Origin: a virus
Direction: 5' to 3' (one strand)
Length of the DNA stretch: 50,326 nt
IMG/VR virus record: IMGVR_UViG_3300033156_000254
Coordinates: 1 to 50,326 of that record
Shown: piece by piece, positions 29,068-36,092 of the stretch
Layout of the letters: each line of letters opens with the position of its first letter
Numbering within the stretch: position 1 is the stretch's first letter
Position numbers and translations under genes: made by a program
The notes under the pieces: generated by a model
What the model was told of the DNA's origin: nothing
The model's database searches: none
The model's input: the letters and a program-made list of their open reading frames with translations, nothing else

Positions 29068-29711
29068 TGTGTGGGATCATTGGCTATTATTCCCAAAATC
29101 CTGTGCCAGAACACTTTGAACTTTTCTACTCTTTAGCTAAAGAGGCTAAAATACGGGGGCTACATGCGTTTGGTGTTTCCTATTATGAGGGCGATTGCAT
29201 AGTAACGCGCAAGTGGTTTTCTTTCCCCAATCGGGACCAGATGGGGCCGGTTTGTGAAAACGGCCGTGCCATTTGGCACAATCGTTATTCCACTAGTGGC
29301 GATTGGCGCGTGATGGCCAACAATCAACCCATAGACATTGGCTTTATATCCGTTGCTCTCAATGGCGTGATTACAATGGCCCCCAAGGAAGAATGGGAAG
29401 AAGAATTTGGGGTGTGCTGTATCTCCAATAATGACGCTGAAATACTGGCGCGCATTTTAGAAAAAGGCGTAGATCCCGGGAAGTTTGCATCGTCCATACG
29501 GGGTTCTGTGGCGGCTGTTTGGCTGCAAGGCGGGAAGGTTTGGGCGGTTAGGAACCTTCAAAGACCTTTGCATTATTTTGTGGCGAGCGGGGCCGTTTTT
29601 GTGGTTTCTACGGTGGATATAGCTAGGCGCGGCGCTGGGGTTGAGCCAAGACCGGTGCCGCCATTTCGGGCTATAGAGCTAGGGGAGCTAAGTGCTGGAC
29701 TTTCGATTTAG
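29067..29711 (+). CDS. stand-alone class II glutamine amidotransferase
   Basis: 214 residues from ATG 29067 (an open frame from 28920 is rejected because it would hide the catalytic N-terminus). MCGIIGYYS gives the N-terminal nucleophile Cys2. HNRYSTSG at residues 71-78 matches the HxRxxTxG glutamine-site motif. ALNGVI supplies the oxyanion Asn99/Gly100, and NNDAEIL the acidic substrate contact (Asp123). It ends after the glutaminase domain, with no synthase or isomerase domain, so the ammonia must go to a partner protein, most likely a product of this operon. It overlaps the transferase gene by 20 bases. I know of no such gene in characterised thymidine-hypermodification pathways. Confidence 0.85.
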   Translation: MCGIIGYYSQNPVPEHFELFYSLAKEAKIRGLHAFGVSYYEGDCIVTRKWFSFPNRDQMGPVCENGRAIWHNRYSTSGDWRVMANNQPIDIGFISVALNGVITMAPKEEWEEEFGVCCISNNDAEILARILEKGVDPGKFASSIRGSVAAVWLQGGKVWAVRNLQRPLHYFVASGAVFVVSTVDIARRGAGVEPRPVPPFRAIELGELSAGLSI

Positions 29712-30717
29712 CAGGTGGGAAGGCTACAAAAAGTACCATGTTTTGATGATGCGCATTGGGGATTGCGATCCAGCCTATCCTGCATTGAGATACGTAGCGG
29801 ACCGGTTTGAGTTGACTTTAGAACAACGATGTTGGCTGGCCTGGTTATACGCTGCCTCTTACTGTGCAGCCACGGCCTACTATATGATTAGCGAGTTCCC
29901 TGACTACGAAAATGTTGATGTGCGGCGGCTTGAGAATTGGTGGGCGGCTAACAAGCACAGGTGCCTTTTCCAGACTGACCGGTTGAGGGTCAAGACCCAA
30001 GATCAATTTGTGCGGATGTTCGTTTCTTACCGAAAGATGATGGGGGACTCGCAAGTGGAGACTTGGAAGCGTCTGTTGCGTCCAAGTCCCGGCGAGACGT
30101 ATGACGCAGCTTATGAGTGCATGGGGAAACTGTACTATTTCAGCCGTTACTCTTTGTTTTTGTTTTTGGAGGCCGTTCACCGGCTGACTAAGTTTCCGAT
30201 GGCCCCCACGGGCATTGATCTACGCAATGCCGAGAGCTGTCGTAACGGGCTTTGTTATGCAACGCATAAGGATGGATGGGTAAAGCGGCCCCTGACAAAT
30301 GACCAATGGAAGTATTTGCACAGGCGGTTGAAACAGCTTTATCGGGAGTTGAAGGAGGAACATGCTAGCTTGCCCATAGACTACTGGAACATTGAGACCA
30401 GTTTGTGCGCGTACAAAAAGCTATTTTGGCGCACACGTTATTTGGGGTACTACATAGACAGGCAGATGGCGGAGATTATCAAGATGCAATCGGTCGAAGG
30501 TGTGGACTGGTCTGTTTTGTGGGACTTCCGGCGGGAGTTTTTTCACCCGGCGCTGTTGGGGGAGGTAGGCGGCTGGCGCGGCCCGAGGCCCTGGCGGTGC
30601 AACCTGGTCATGGATCGTGGAGCGTTGAGTGATATTCCTTTCCCGGATGTGCAATACAAATATGCCGTAGAGTTTCCGGGAGCATGGAGTGCATATGGGG
30701 AGCCGTCATGGAGATAA
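29692..30717 (+). CDS. amino acid:DNA transferase (aGPT-PPlase/AADT family)
   Basis: 341 residues from GTG 29692. Wholly helical. The order MLDFRFSRWEG, WLAWLYAASYCAATAYYM, RLENWWAANKHRCLFQTD, FVRMFVSYRKMMG, FSRYSLFLFLEAV and AESCRNGLCYA matches my memory of the amino acid:DNA transferase family (alpha-glutamyl/putrescinyl-thymidine pyrophosphorylases). These attack phosphorylated hydroxymethyl-dU in DNA with an amino acid or polyamine and release the phosphate group. With the kinase just upstream this defines a hypermodified-thymidine pathway. The substrate cannot be read from sequence. Confidence 0.75.
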   Translation: MLDFRFSRWEGYKKYHVLMMRIGDCDPAYPALRYVADRFELTLEQRCWLAWLYAASYCAATAYYMISEFPDYENVDVRRLENWWAANKHRCLFQTDRLRVKTQDQFVRMFVSYRKMMGDSQVETWKRLLRPSPGETYDAAYECMGKLYYFSRYSLFLFLEAVHRLTKFPMAPTGIDLRNAESCRNGLCYATHKDGWVKRPLTNDQWKYLHRRLKQLYRELKEEHASLPIDYWNIETSLCAYKKLFWRTRYLGYYIDRQMAEIIKMQSVEGVDWSVLWDFRREFFHPALLGEVGGWRGPRPWRCNLVMDRGALSDIPFPDVQYKYAVEFPGAWSAYGEPSWR

Positions 30718-31127
30718 GGCGATATACAGAGGATGAGGAGCAGTTGGTTCACGATATTTGCTATGGTTGCGGTAGCGCAATGTCTAAGAGAATGTATGCC
30801 TATATTCGCACAGCGCGGTGGTATGCGAAAAAGAGCAAAAGTATCAGCTTTGTTGGATACGTTTTTGGCTATGTCGGATTCTATTGTGGGCTGCTAATGG
30901 CGCGGGATTTCCGCTTGATTGCCTTTGCGGTGTTGGAAGAGCACCAAGGCAAGGGGATTGGAAAAGCAATGTTAGAACACTTGAAAGCGATGGCGGCTGG
31001 GCATGGAGCACAAAGGATTGTGTTCAAAACAGAAAGTGGCAGCGCAGCCTTTGCATGGTGGATCAAAAGGGGGGCATGTCCCGTTCGAGCAGTGGGCGGG
31101 GAAGTAGAAATGGAGGTGAGACTATGA
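30708..31127 (+). CDS. GNAT-family acetyltransferase
   Basis: 139 residues from ATG 30708 (GGGGAG upstream; the frame opens at 30684). LEEHQGKGIGKAMLEHLKAM is the acetyl-CoA binding motif A (Q/RxxGxG/A). FAVLEEH precedes it, and the C-terminal IVFKTESGSAAFAWWIKRGA is motif B. GNAT genes occur in phage modification clusters, where they could acylate the new amine on the base. Overlaps the transferase by 10 bases and the radical SAM gene by 4. Confidence 0.85.
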   Translation: MEIRRYTEDEEQLVHDICYGCGSAMSKRMYAYIRTARWYAKKSKSISFVGYVFGYVGFYCGLLMARDFRLIAFAVLEEHQGKGIGKAMLEHLKAMAAGHGAQRIVFKTESGSAAFAWWIKRGACPVRAVGGEVEMEVRL

Positions 31128-32434
31128 AGTTGGATTATGTTTCTCCAAGATGGTCACAAGAGATACTGGATTGTTCAATGCCCATGACGTTTGACACTTA
31201 TTCCGTTTGCTCATTCGGATGTCTGTACTGCTTTTCCTTCTTTCAAAAGTCTCATATCACGAAGGGGTATTTGGACAAAAACGTAAGGGCAGTTAATCCG
31301 GACAAGGTTAAGGCTATGTTTGCGGCAATCCTATCTGGCAATCGGGATAAGTTGAACAAGGAGCAGCGGCAATTCATCCCTTATGTAACGGGGCGCTATG
31401 TCATGCAATGGGGGGCTTTGGCAGATCAGTTTGATGAATTCGAACATCATTACGGAATCACATTGGATCTTATGAAATTCTTTGATGAAATAGACTACCC
31501 GCTGTCATTTTCGACCAAAGCAACTTGGTGGACTGATGATGACAGATATATGGAGCTCGTAAGGCGGCATCCGCACAATTGGCACTTTAAGATTTCAATT
31601 ATCACCGCTGACGAGCGCAAGGCCAGAATAATTGAAGCTGGCGTTCCATCTCCCCAAGAGCGGCTTGAGGCGATATATCGCCTTGCGCGTGCCGGGGCAC
31701 ATGTTACATTGCGGTTGAGACCCTACATGATAGGTGTCTCGGAGGATTACGCGAAGCTGATCGAGATGGCAAAGGATGCAGGGGCCGATAGCGTTACCAC
31801 GGAATTTTTGTGCTTGGAGGCAAGAGCAGACAAGCGGCTTAAGGCTCGTTACCAGGCCATGAGCAAGGTTGCCGGATTTGATATTTTTAAATTCTATCTG
31901 GAACACTCACCCCAGCATGGTTACAAGCGGTTGTCTAGAGAGATCAAAGCCCCCATCATCTTCAAAATACGAGCCGAGACCATCAAACATGGGCTAAGAT
32001 TTCACGTCTCTGATGCAGCCTGCAGAGAATTAAATGATGCCCCCAATTGTTGCGGGGTTCCCCCAGAGTGGAAGTCTCAGACGGCCCATTTTGGTTCTGC
32101 TATCTTGATTGCCAAAGAGCGGGGCGTGGTTCACTTTAGCGATATAAGGGATGGAATCAAAGAACTATTTTCGGGGTTCCTTTGGCATCGTGCGCGGGCG
32201 TTTAATACGTCTAGCAATAAGCATCGGGCATTGTACGCTCACGCTACTATGGCAGACTGGATCCGTTATGTTTGGAATCATCCCCATCTTGGCACTAGTC
32301 CAATGAAAATGTATGGTGGCATATTGGTGCCGCAAGGGCTAGATGTCAATGGCGATGTGATCTATGCCTACCGAGAACGTTCTTCTCCCAGCAAGGGTAG
32401 TTGTCCCCCGAATAGTGGAATCTGTCCGGGGTGA
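31124..32434 (+). CDS. radical SAM enzyme of the modification operon
   Basis: 436 residues from ATG 31124 (SD GGAGGTGAG, ATGA overlap). CSFGCLYC gives the C-x3-C-x2-C cluster at Cys29/33/36. Radical SAM barrel strands follow (PLSFSTKATWW; WHFKISIITADE; GAHVTLRLRPYM; SVTTEFLCLEARA). A second Cys group (CRELNDAPNCCG) is like auxiliary cysteines in SPL-like members. It probably performs a rearrangement or C-N/C-C chemistry on the modified base or its amino-acid adduct. Its last 67 bases overlap the convergent small gene. Confidence 0.85.
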   Translation: MKLDYVSPRWSQEILDCSMPMTFDTYSVCSFGCLYCFSFFQKSHITKGYLDKNVRAVNPDKVKAMFAAILSGNRDKLNKEQRQFIPYVTGRYVMQWGALADQFDEFEHHYGITLDLMKFFDEIDYPLSFSTKATWWTDDDRYMELVRRHPHNWHFKISIITADERKARIIEAGVPSPQERLEAIYRLARAGAHVTLRLRPYMIGVSEDYAKLIEMAKDAGADSVTTEFLCLEARADKRLKARYQAMSKVAGFDIFKFYLEHSPQHGYKRLSREIKAPIIFKIRAETIKHGLRFHVSDAACRELNDAPNCCGVPPEWKSQTAHFGSAILIAKERGVVHFSDIRDGIKELFSGFLWHRARAFNTSSNKHRALYAHATMADWIRYVWNHPHLGTSPMKMYGGILVPQGLDVNGDVIYAYRERSSPSKGSCPPNSGICPG

Positions 32435-32613
32435 GTGCCGACGGGCTTAACAACTATCTTGTCACCCATGCGTTTGACAATTAAGTTGCCGACCTTTATG
32501 GCGGATCTGTCAGCAAGGGCGAGCTCAAGCTGTTGCTTGATCTCGGGCAAGGACTGTGCCAACCTTTCCCTGTAGGCGTATGATCGTGCCAAGGACTCTA
32601 CCTTTCCCGGCAT
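32368..32613 (-). CDS. small leftward protein between the modification and head operons
   Basis: 81 residues from ATG 32613, SD AAAGGAGG, chosen in place of the longer frame (32694) because of the SD. Helical start (MPGKVESLARSYAYRERLAQ, SLPEIKQQLELALADRS), a strand pair (AIKVGNLIVKRMGDKIVVKP), then a Pro/Gly tail that overlaps the radical SAM gene. Its own promoter and isolated, divergent place suggest a regulator. Its leader carries a variant of the start motif. Confidence 0.55.
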   Translation of the reverse strand: MPGKVESLARSYAYRERLAQSLPEIKQQLELALADRSAIKVGNLIVKRMGDKIVVKPVGTHPGQIPLFGGQLPLLGEERSR

Positions 32614-32614
32614 T

Positions 32615-32625
32615 CCGACCACCCC
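32615..32625 (-). repeat. variant start motif GGGGTGGTCGG
   Basis: One base different from GGGGCGGTCGG, one base before ATG 32613 and directly after the SD AGGAGG. Confidence 0.6.
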
Positions 32626-32638
32626 TCCTTTCGCAGTA

Positions 32639-32666
32639 ATTATATGGTATGTGTGTGCAAAAACAA
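32639..32666 (-). promoter_or_regulatory. promoter for the small leftward gene
   Basis: Minus strand: TTGTTT (32666-32661), 16-base spacer, TATAAT (32644-32639). Divergent from the portal promoter at 32707. Confidence 0.55.
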
Positions 32667-32706
32667 AATGCCAGATGATTTGTGAAGAGAACAATCATAT
32701 GCGCCC

Positions 32707-32735
32707 TTGACTGTCTGATGTAGTTTGGGTATAAT
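32707..32735 (+). promoter_or_regulatory. sigma70-type promoter, head/tail operon
   Basis: TTGACT (32707-32712), 17-base spacer, TATAAT (32730-32735), near consensus. Confidence 0.85.
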
Positions 32736-32750
32736 GCTACGCAAGGTAGC
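32736..32750 (+). promoter_or_regulatory. additional leader hairpin
   Basis: GCTAC-GCAAG-GTAGC, directly before the AGACR hairpin. Confidence 0.55.
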
Positions 32751-32765
32751 CCGTGAGACACACGG
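32751..32765 (+). promoter_or_regulatory. AGACR leader hairpin, copy 3
   Basis: CCGTG-AGACA-CACGG, 15 bases after the -10 box, sharing two bases with the terminator stem, as in copies 1 and 2. Confidence 0.75.
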
Positions 32766-32793
32766 CCCTCGTTATACGGGGGCCTTAATTTTT
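32764..32793 (+). terminator. intrinsic terminator in the leader
   Basis: GGCCCTCG-TTATA-CGGGGGCC, 8-bp stem, then TTAATTTTT, directly followed by the start motif and the portal gene. Confidence 0.8.
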
Positions 32794-32804
32794 GGGGGCG
32801 GTCG
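32794..32804 (+). repeat. GGGGCGGTCG start-associated copy (portal)
   Basis: GGGGGCGGTCG shares its last G with GTG 32804, exactly as at the RNA ligase start. No other SD is present. Confidence 0.85.
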
Positions 32805-34966
32805 TGGGAATACTAGCGGCGCTAGAGAAGGGACTAGGGATCAAGGCCGAAACGGGCAGCCGTATCGCGGCTGCTTGGGCCGACTATGAGGGGGCCGAGG
32901 CTTCCCATAGTGGGAGGTGGACTGACCTCTCTCAGGCGTATCGCGTCCACCCGTGGGTTCATGCGGGAGTAAAGGCCATTGCCCGAGCTGCTGCCGATGT
33001 GCCCTTGCGGGTGATCCGTGTGCAGGGCGGAACCCCGAAGTCCCTAATCGCATACAAGTCCATTCTGGGGATTAAACGCTGGGAGGATGTACTAGAGCGG
33101 GTCAAGGCCGAGGGGGGCGAGGTTCTTGAAAATCATCCTCTCCTTTCAGTGCTGGAGAATCCGCTCCCCGAGGCCCACATCACGCGACATGAGTTTCTAG
33201 AGGCCATAGTGACCTATCTTGAACTGGAGGGGGTGGCTTATGCTGAGAAGATTTTTGCTGACCAGGCCAAGAGAACCCTTCGAGGGCTGTGGCCTTACAT
33301 CGACCCGCGACATATCTGGGTAATTCCCGGCGAAGACAAACTGGTGCAAGGATACATTTATCGGCGCGGGGCCAATGCGATTGTATTTGCCAGTGATGAG
33401 ATTGTGGCCTTCAAATATTTCCATCCTGAGAACCCCTACTATGGCTTAGCCCCTACTGAGGTCCTGCGCCAGGCGTTGATTGCCGACCTGCGGGCGATTG
33501 ACTGGAACCGGATGTTCTTTGACAACGATGCTACCCCCGGCGGTGTTTTGAGCACCGAGCAAGATATTACTCCGGCTCAATCTCGGGCTATGCGGGCGCT
33601 GTGGGAAGAGCGCTACCGGGGGCCGCGCAAGGCCCACCGCACGGCAGTGCTCGGCAAAGGACTCAAATATCAACCCGTATCTCCCTCTCACAGGGACATG
33701 GGTTTCCTGGAGTTGCGTGGCTGGACTAGAGAAGAGGTCCTGGCTGTATACGGGGTTCCACCTATCGTAGTGGGGCTTTACAAGGATGTGAACCGAGCAG
33801 CGGCACAGACCATGCGGCGGCTGTTCTATGAAAATACAGTTCTCCCCCGTCTAGGGAAGATTGAATCTGTGCTGAACTATGCTCTAGTCCCTGATGGAGA
33901 GAATGTCCGGCTGGTATTCGATGTGTCTGCGATCGAGGCCCTGCAGGAGGATGTGACAGAAAAGGCCAGGGTTGGGCGGCTTCTTACCGATCAGGGCTGG
34001 ACTAAGAACGAGCTGCGCAATTGGTGGGGCAAACCTAGGGCCGAAGGGGACCTTGTAGATGCCGTCATTCTCCCGATCAATGTACAGGCTGCGGGAACGG
34101 TTGCCCCTCAAAAATCTTTTGCTAACAAATCTATTGTAAAAGACAAGCCCGCTGGAGGAGTTCCCGAAGCATTCTTGCCTCCCGAAAGCGAGAGCTTGGA
34201 AGACCAGCGGCGGGTTCACATATCGTTCCTGCCTATTCTGGCTTTACTGGGGGCCAAGCATGCGGTCAATACCCTTGGTGATTTGGGCCATCCGGTGCCG
34301 ATTGACTGGGAAGAGCGGTTCAACTTCATTGATGCGATTCAGCACTGGATAGACCAGCGCATGGGCAAGCTAATCAAGGGCATTGACGAGGTCACCCGGC
34401 GCGACATTGTACGAGTAATTCGGGAAGGAATGAGAGAAGGGGAAGGGCCAAAGGCAATAGCTAGCCGCATTCGGCGACGGTTTGACTGGATGTCTACGGT
34501 ACGGGCTGAGCGCATAGCACGAACTGAAGCAGGAGCTGCTACGGCTTTTGGACAGCACAAGCTGTACAAAGATGTGGGCATCCAGAGGCACATGTGGATA
34601 GCGACGTTGGATATGCGAGTGCGGGATTGGCACATGCAGATTCACCACCAAGAACGCCCCATGGATCAACCGTTCGAGGTGCCCAATGAGAATGGCGATA
34701 TAGAGCAGATGATGCATCCCAGGGATGGTAGTTTGGGTGCGTCTGCATCCAACATCATAAATTGCCGTTGTACCGAGGCACCTGTAATAGAGGGCGCAAA
34801 GATCAATGACGAGGAGTACTGGAAAGAGTTCGACGTGTTTCTTCTGGGCGTTGAACAAGGGGAAGGGCACAAGTACCAAGAGGAGCTGGCCGCGTTTTTC
34901 AGGCGCGAAGGAGACAGATATGTCCGCTATTTCCTTGAGATGGCGGGTGAAGGAGGTGGGGCATGA
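32804..34966 (+). CDS. portal protein fused to a MuF-like head morphogenesis domain
   Basis: 720 residues from GTG 32804. Residues 1-420 are an HK97-type portal (VHPWVHAGVKAIARAAADVP; WPYIDPRHIWVIPGEDKLVQ; EVLRQALIADLRAIDWNRMF; WTREEVLAVYGVPPIVVGLY). After a linker with PPESES, residues about 480-700 are a MuF/gp7 domain (RAERIARTEAGAATAFGQHK; MWIATLDMRVRDWHMQIHHQ; GASASNIINCRCTEAP). In most phages these are two genes. The fusion puts about one MuF domain on each of the 12 portal subunits. Confidence 0.85.
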   Translation: MGILAALEKGLGIKAETGSRIAAAWADYEGAEASHSGRWTDLSQAYRVHPWVHAGVKAIARAAADVPLRVIRVQGGTPKSLIAYKSILGIKRWEDVLERVKAEGGEVLENHPLLSVLENPLPEAHITRHEFLEAIVTYLELEGVAYAEKIFADQAKRTLRGLWPYIDPRHIWVIPGEDKLVQGYIYRRGANAIVFASDEIVAFKYFHPENPYYGLAPTEVLRQALIADLRAIDWNRMFFDNDATPGGVLSTEQDITPAQSRAMRALWEERYRGPRKAHRTAVLGKGLKYQPVSPSHRDMGFLELRGWTREEVLAVYGVPPIVVGLYKDVNRAAAQTMRRLFYENTVLPRLGKIESVLNYALVPDGENVRLVFDVSAIEALQEDVTEKARVGRLLTDQGWTKNELRNWWGKPRAEGDLVDAVILPINVQAAGTVAPQKSFANKSIVKDKPAGGVPEAFLPPESESLEDQRRVHISFLPILALLGAKHAVNTLGDLGHPVPIDWEERFNFIDAIQHWIDQRMGKLIKGIDEVTRRDIVRVIREGMREGEGPKAIASRIRRRFDWMSTVRAERIARTEAGAATAFGQHKLYKDVGIQRHMWIATLDMRVRDWHMQIHHQERPMDQPFEVPNENGDIEQMMHPRDGSLGASASNIINCRCTEAPVIEGAKINDEEYWKEFDVFLLGVEQGEGHKYQEELAAFFRREGDRYVRYFLEMAGEGGGA

Positions 34967-35943
34967 AGAAGTTTATGGCAGTTGTGGGCCTGCTCGTAAT
35001 GGCGGGCTTGAGTGCGTTTGCCCTAACTGCGTCCAATTACTGGATCTACTGGGTAAGCGGTGACACGGTCATTGCAGGGATCACGGCCAGTGGACGGCTA
35101 GATACGCTGGCCGGGGCAACGTTCGGAGGCAATATAAGTCTGTCCGGCACCCTTACTGTGGGGGAGGACGACACTGGCTACGATGTCAAGTTCTACGGCG
35201 CTACCAGTGGGAAGTACTGGCTTTGGGATGAGAGCGCAGACGGCGTCGTTCTAAAGGGTTCTTTCTCACAAACAGGCAACATGTCTATTGTCGGAACTCT
35301 AACGGTGGGCGTTGATGATACAGGACATGACGTCACATTTTATGGAGCGACTTCCGGCAAGAAGTTCTTCTGGGATGAAAGTGCTGATACTGCCTTTCTG
35401 ACTTGCACCGTAGATATAGACGGCACGGTTGCCATTGGTGAAGACGATACTGGATACGACGTTACTTTATACGGGGCCACCGCCGGGGCTGCTGTGCAGT
35501 GGGATGAAAGCGATGACCAACTTGAGTTAGTGGGGAGTGCCAATATCTCTCATGCTTCTGCAACCAATGCAGGGCCGATCTTTGTATCAGTAAATACTGT
35601 GGATTATACGCAGACGGCCTCGAAGACCCTGTGCGTTGTACCAGCAAATGCCGACATTGTGGATGTGATGATAGTTATCAATACAGCCTTTGATGACTCG
35701 GGCACCAATCTCCTGAATGTTGGATGGTCTGCCGATCCAGATGCCCTTGTCGATGACCATAACGTTGCCTCTGCGGGCGTAGCAAGGATGGGGAGTGGGG
35801 CCACTATGCCGTATGCCAATATCGGGGATGTGGGAAGCAGCGATCTAACTATCACTGGTTCTTACACGGGTCAAAACGGAGATGCTTCTGCGGGTTCCGC
35901 AACGATTTATATCTACTGGACTACTGGAACCCCAGGTAGCTAG
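34963..35943 (+). CDS. secreted or virion repeat protein with signal peptide
   Basis: 326 residues. N-terminus MKKFMAVVGLLVMAGLSAFA is a signal peptide (cleavage after AFA likely). Residues 60-190 carry three copies of a repeat of about 43 residues: GTLTVGEDDTGYDVKFYGAT and SGKYWLWDESAD; GTLTVGVDDTGHDVTFYGAT; GTVAIGEDDTGYDVTLYGAT. The C-terminal part is beta-rich. Such DDTGYDV repeats occur in environmental phage structural proteins. A signal peptide inside a head cassette is odd. It overlaps portal-MuF by 4 bases. Confidence 0.65.
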   Translation: MKKFMAVVGLLVMAGLSAFALTASNYWIYWVSGDTVIAGITASGRLDTLAGATFGGNISLSGTLTVGEDDTGYDVKFYGATSGKYWLWDESADGVVLKGSFSQTGNMSIVGTLTVGVDDTGHDVTFYGATSGKKFFWDESADTAFLTCTVDIDGTVAIGEDDTGYDVTLYGATAGAAVQWDESDDQLELVGSANISHASATNAGPIFVSVNTVDYTQTASKTLCVVPANADIVDVMIVINTAFDDSGTNLLNVGWSADPDALVDDHNVASAGVARMGSGATMPYANIGDVGSSDLTITGSYTGQNGDASAGSATIYIYWTTGTPGS

Positions 35944-35951
35944 ATGGAGAT

Positions 35952-36092
35952 ATGCGGATGGTATGTCCTAACTGCGGCATGATAGTCAAGGGCTGGGCAC
36001 GAGAGTGCCCCAGATGCGGTTCACCCATGCTTAAGTTGGGGCGGCTCCCTATCCGCAAAACTCGAAGGAAAGCTAGGGAGGTGAAAAAGTGA
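35952..36092 (+). CDS. very small zinc-ribbon protein
   Basis: 46 residues from ATG 35952 (TGGAGAT upstream). MVCPNCGMIVKG and ECPRCGSPML form a compact zinc ribbon, followed by a basic tail (LPIRKTRRKAREVKK). GTGA overlap with the protease gene. Could bind DNA or RNA. Confidence 0.6.
   Translation: MRMVCPNCGMIVKGWARECPRCGSPMLKLGRLPIRKTRRKAREVKK

Noticed and set aside
28920-29711. Longer start for the amidotransferase (263 residues)
   Set aside because: It would bury the catalytic N-terminal Cys. ATG 29067 gives MCGI and abuts the kinase stop.
31124-32434. Radical SAM protein as a spore photoproduct lyase
   Set aside because: The CSFGCLYC cluster is similar, but the operon context is DNA modification and no other repair gene is present.
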